Source: CAYLMG01 sp964464635
Lineage (GTDB): Bacteria; Planctomycetota; Phycisphaerae; Sedimentisphaerales; Anaerobacaceae
Direction: 5' to 3'
Assembly (NCBI GenBank): GCA_964464635.1
Contig: CAYXGT010000069.1
Span: 1 to 15,098 of the forward strand
DNA length: 15,098 bases
Shown in pieces: positions 14,492-15,098 of this stretch (its first letter is position 1; every line of letters starts with the position of its first letter). The position numbers and the translations under genes are program-made. The notes beneath the pieces are model-generated. The model made no database searches, was not told the DNA's origin, and saw only the letters and a list, made by a program, of their open reading frames with translations.

Positions 14492-14875
14492 TCACGAATT
14501 CTTATAACGAATAATTTTTTTACCTTTGGGCTTCTTTTGAAAACCAAGATTAAAACCGAAATTAATTCCTATAGGTTTTATTTCTATTCTAGCCCCAATA
14601 CCAAACTTACTAACATAGGTTAGAGTTTCTTCTACTTGTTCAATAATCTTATCTTTTTCTTCAGTGGATAGAGTCATATCAGATTGTTCAGCTGTGAAAT
14701 CTACTATTGATTCAGCTCCTGTATTATCCGGAAAAATAAGTTCGCTTTCTGAACCATCTTTGTTTTCAACGGTTACCGAAATGTCAGATGGTTCTATGTA
14801 TACCATGTCTGAATAATGAATACTACCTGAAGCTTTAGTCTCTATTGTTTTTTTTGAGTTTTTATTTTCAGTCAT
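14492..14875 (-). CDS. small uncharacterised protein with strong Shine-Dalgarno
   Basis: 127 residues that I cannot assign to a family. Translation is well supported: AAGGAGGT (14889-14882) lies 6 nt before the ATG. Residues 1-15 are Lys/Asn-rich. About 18-65 look beta-rich and acidic (MVYIEPSDISVTVENKDGS, ELIFPDNTG), about 70-90 form an amphipathic helix (STEEKDKIIEQVEETLTYV), and the end is glycine-rich and basic (FGIGARIEIKPIGINFGFNL, then KKPKGKKII). The layout loosely recalls small Trypco-type proteins that accompany conflict-system effectors, but the match is too weak to claim. No signal peptide or membrane segment. It is convergent with the deoxyribosyltransferase-like gene, so not in its operon. 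Composition is AT-rich. Confidence 0.75.
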   Translation of the reverse strand: MTENKNSKKTIETKASGSIHYSDMVYIEPSDISVTVENKDGSESELIFPDNTGAESIVDFTAEQSDMTLSTEEKDKIIEQVEETLTYVSKFGIGARIEIKPIGINFGFNLGFQKKPKGKKIIRYKNS

Positions 14876-14953
14876 AATGTTACCTCCTTTTATGTCAAGA
14901 GTTTGTTCTCATTTATTTTCACGCCTAATATTTACTTTTATCAAACGCTGTAA

Positions 14954-14981
14954 ATTGTACTTTTTATTCATAAATAATCAA
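14954..14981 (-). promoter_or_regulatory. candidate promoter for the 14492-14875 gene
   Basis: On the minus strand TTGATT (14981-14976) and TACAAT (14959-14954) are 16 bp apart, matching 4 and 5 of 6 consensus positions. This gives a leader of about 70 nt. A TTGACA just ahead of the Shine-Dalgarno is too close to the start codon to serve as a -35. Confidence 0.4.
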
Positions 14982-14995
14982 GTAATCCCGTTTGA

Positions 14996-15060
14996 ATAAT
15001 TCGTGTCTTTTCTTTAAATTTCGTGGTTAATATTCTCTGTAGACTCTGTGTTCTTGTATG
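14996..15060. repeat. further copy of the TTCGTG-type intergenic repeat
   Basis: AATTCGTGTCTTTTCTTTAA, ATTTCGTGGTTAATATTC and CTCTGTAGACTCTGTGTTCT follow each other here. They are the same kind of phrases as in 7966-8115 and 14170-14250. No gene is supported from 14890 to the right edge. Confidence 0.5.
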
Positions 15061-15098
15061 TTGAATTATAGCATGGTTAATGATAGTCTCACTGGTAA

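Noticed and set aside
13334..14875. DRHyd-like gene and the 127-residue gene as a two-gene operon or toxin-antitoxin pair
   Set aside because: They are convergent and separated by about 350 bp of repeats, so they do not form an operon; only a trans relation remains possible.

Overview
The window looks like chromosome of an anaerobic-type planctomycete, most likely class Phycisphaerae near Sedimentisphaerales. This is inferred from the secreted beta-helix protein with a GAYGGTPEASMS tract and a dockerin-like tail, from a PEP-CTERM-like segment downstream of it, and from the style of the intergenic repeats. The housekeeping genes agree with a bacterium but do not fix the phylum. No rRNA, tRNA, CRISPR array or intact transposase was found.

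Layout. 1-4640 (minus strand) is a compact housekeeping operon in the order GAF-SpoIIE phosphatase, cmk, plsC, ispH, rpsA. The genes are 3 bp apart, overlap by 10 bp, are 29 bp apart, and are separated by a 180-bp leader before rpsA. rpsA runs off the left edge. Across a divergent, AT-rich promoter region with a 17-bp palindrome (4641-4811) lies acyP, encoding a small acylphosphatase. A repeat-bearing gap follows, then 5426-6925 encodes an exported parallel beta-helix protein with a dockerin-like C terminus. Beyond its stop codon the same frame resumes as a PEP-CTERM-like anchor that overlaps a strong hairpin terminator. A convergent, AT-rich gene (7061-7804) encodes a helical protein that may belong to the HEPN/AbiU2 group.

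8127-12531 is a second minus-strand cluster: a small unknown protein, a PQQ-type beta-propeller lipoprotein, purH, and a membrane-anchored serine beta-lactamase/esterase-family protein. Short gaps suggest one transcription unit.

12692-15098 is accessory in character. It opens with a 5'-truncated pheS fragment that keeps motifs 2 and 3 but has lost its N-terminal half. Next is a lone plus-strand gene for a deoxyribosyltransferase-like (DRHyd/TIR-like) protein with a helical C-terminal half, a candidate nucleotide-targeting defence effector. A patch of dispersed intergenic repeats follows, then a convergent small unknown protein with a near-perfect Shine-Dalgarno sequence.

How the genes work together: the left operon joins nucleotide (CMP kinase), phospholipid (acyltransferase), isoprenoid (IspH) and translation (S1) functions behind a sensory phosphatase. 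purH supplies IMP. The exported proteins point to an envelope-active lifestyle. The novelty is concentrated in the beta-helix/PEP-CTERM tail, the HEPN-like gene and the region right of the broken pheS. I do not see a complete, clearly new multi-gene system; the best leads are the single genes and junctions described below.
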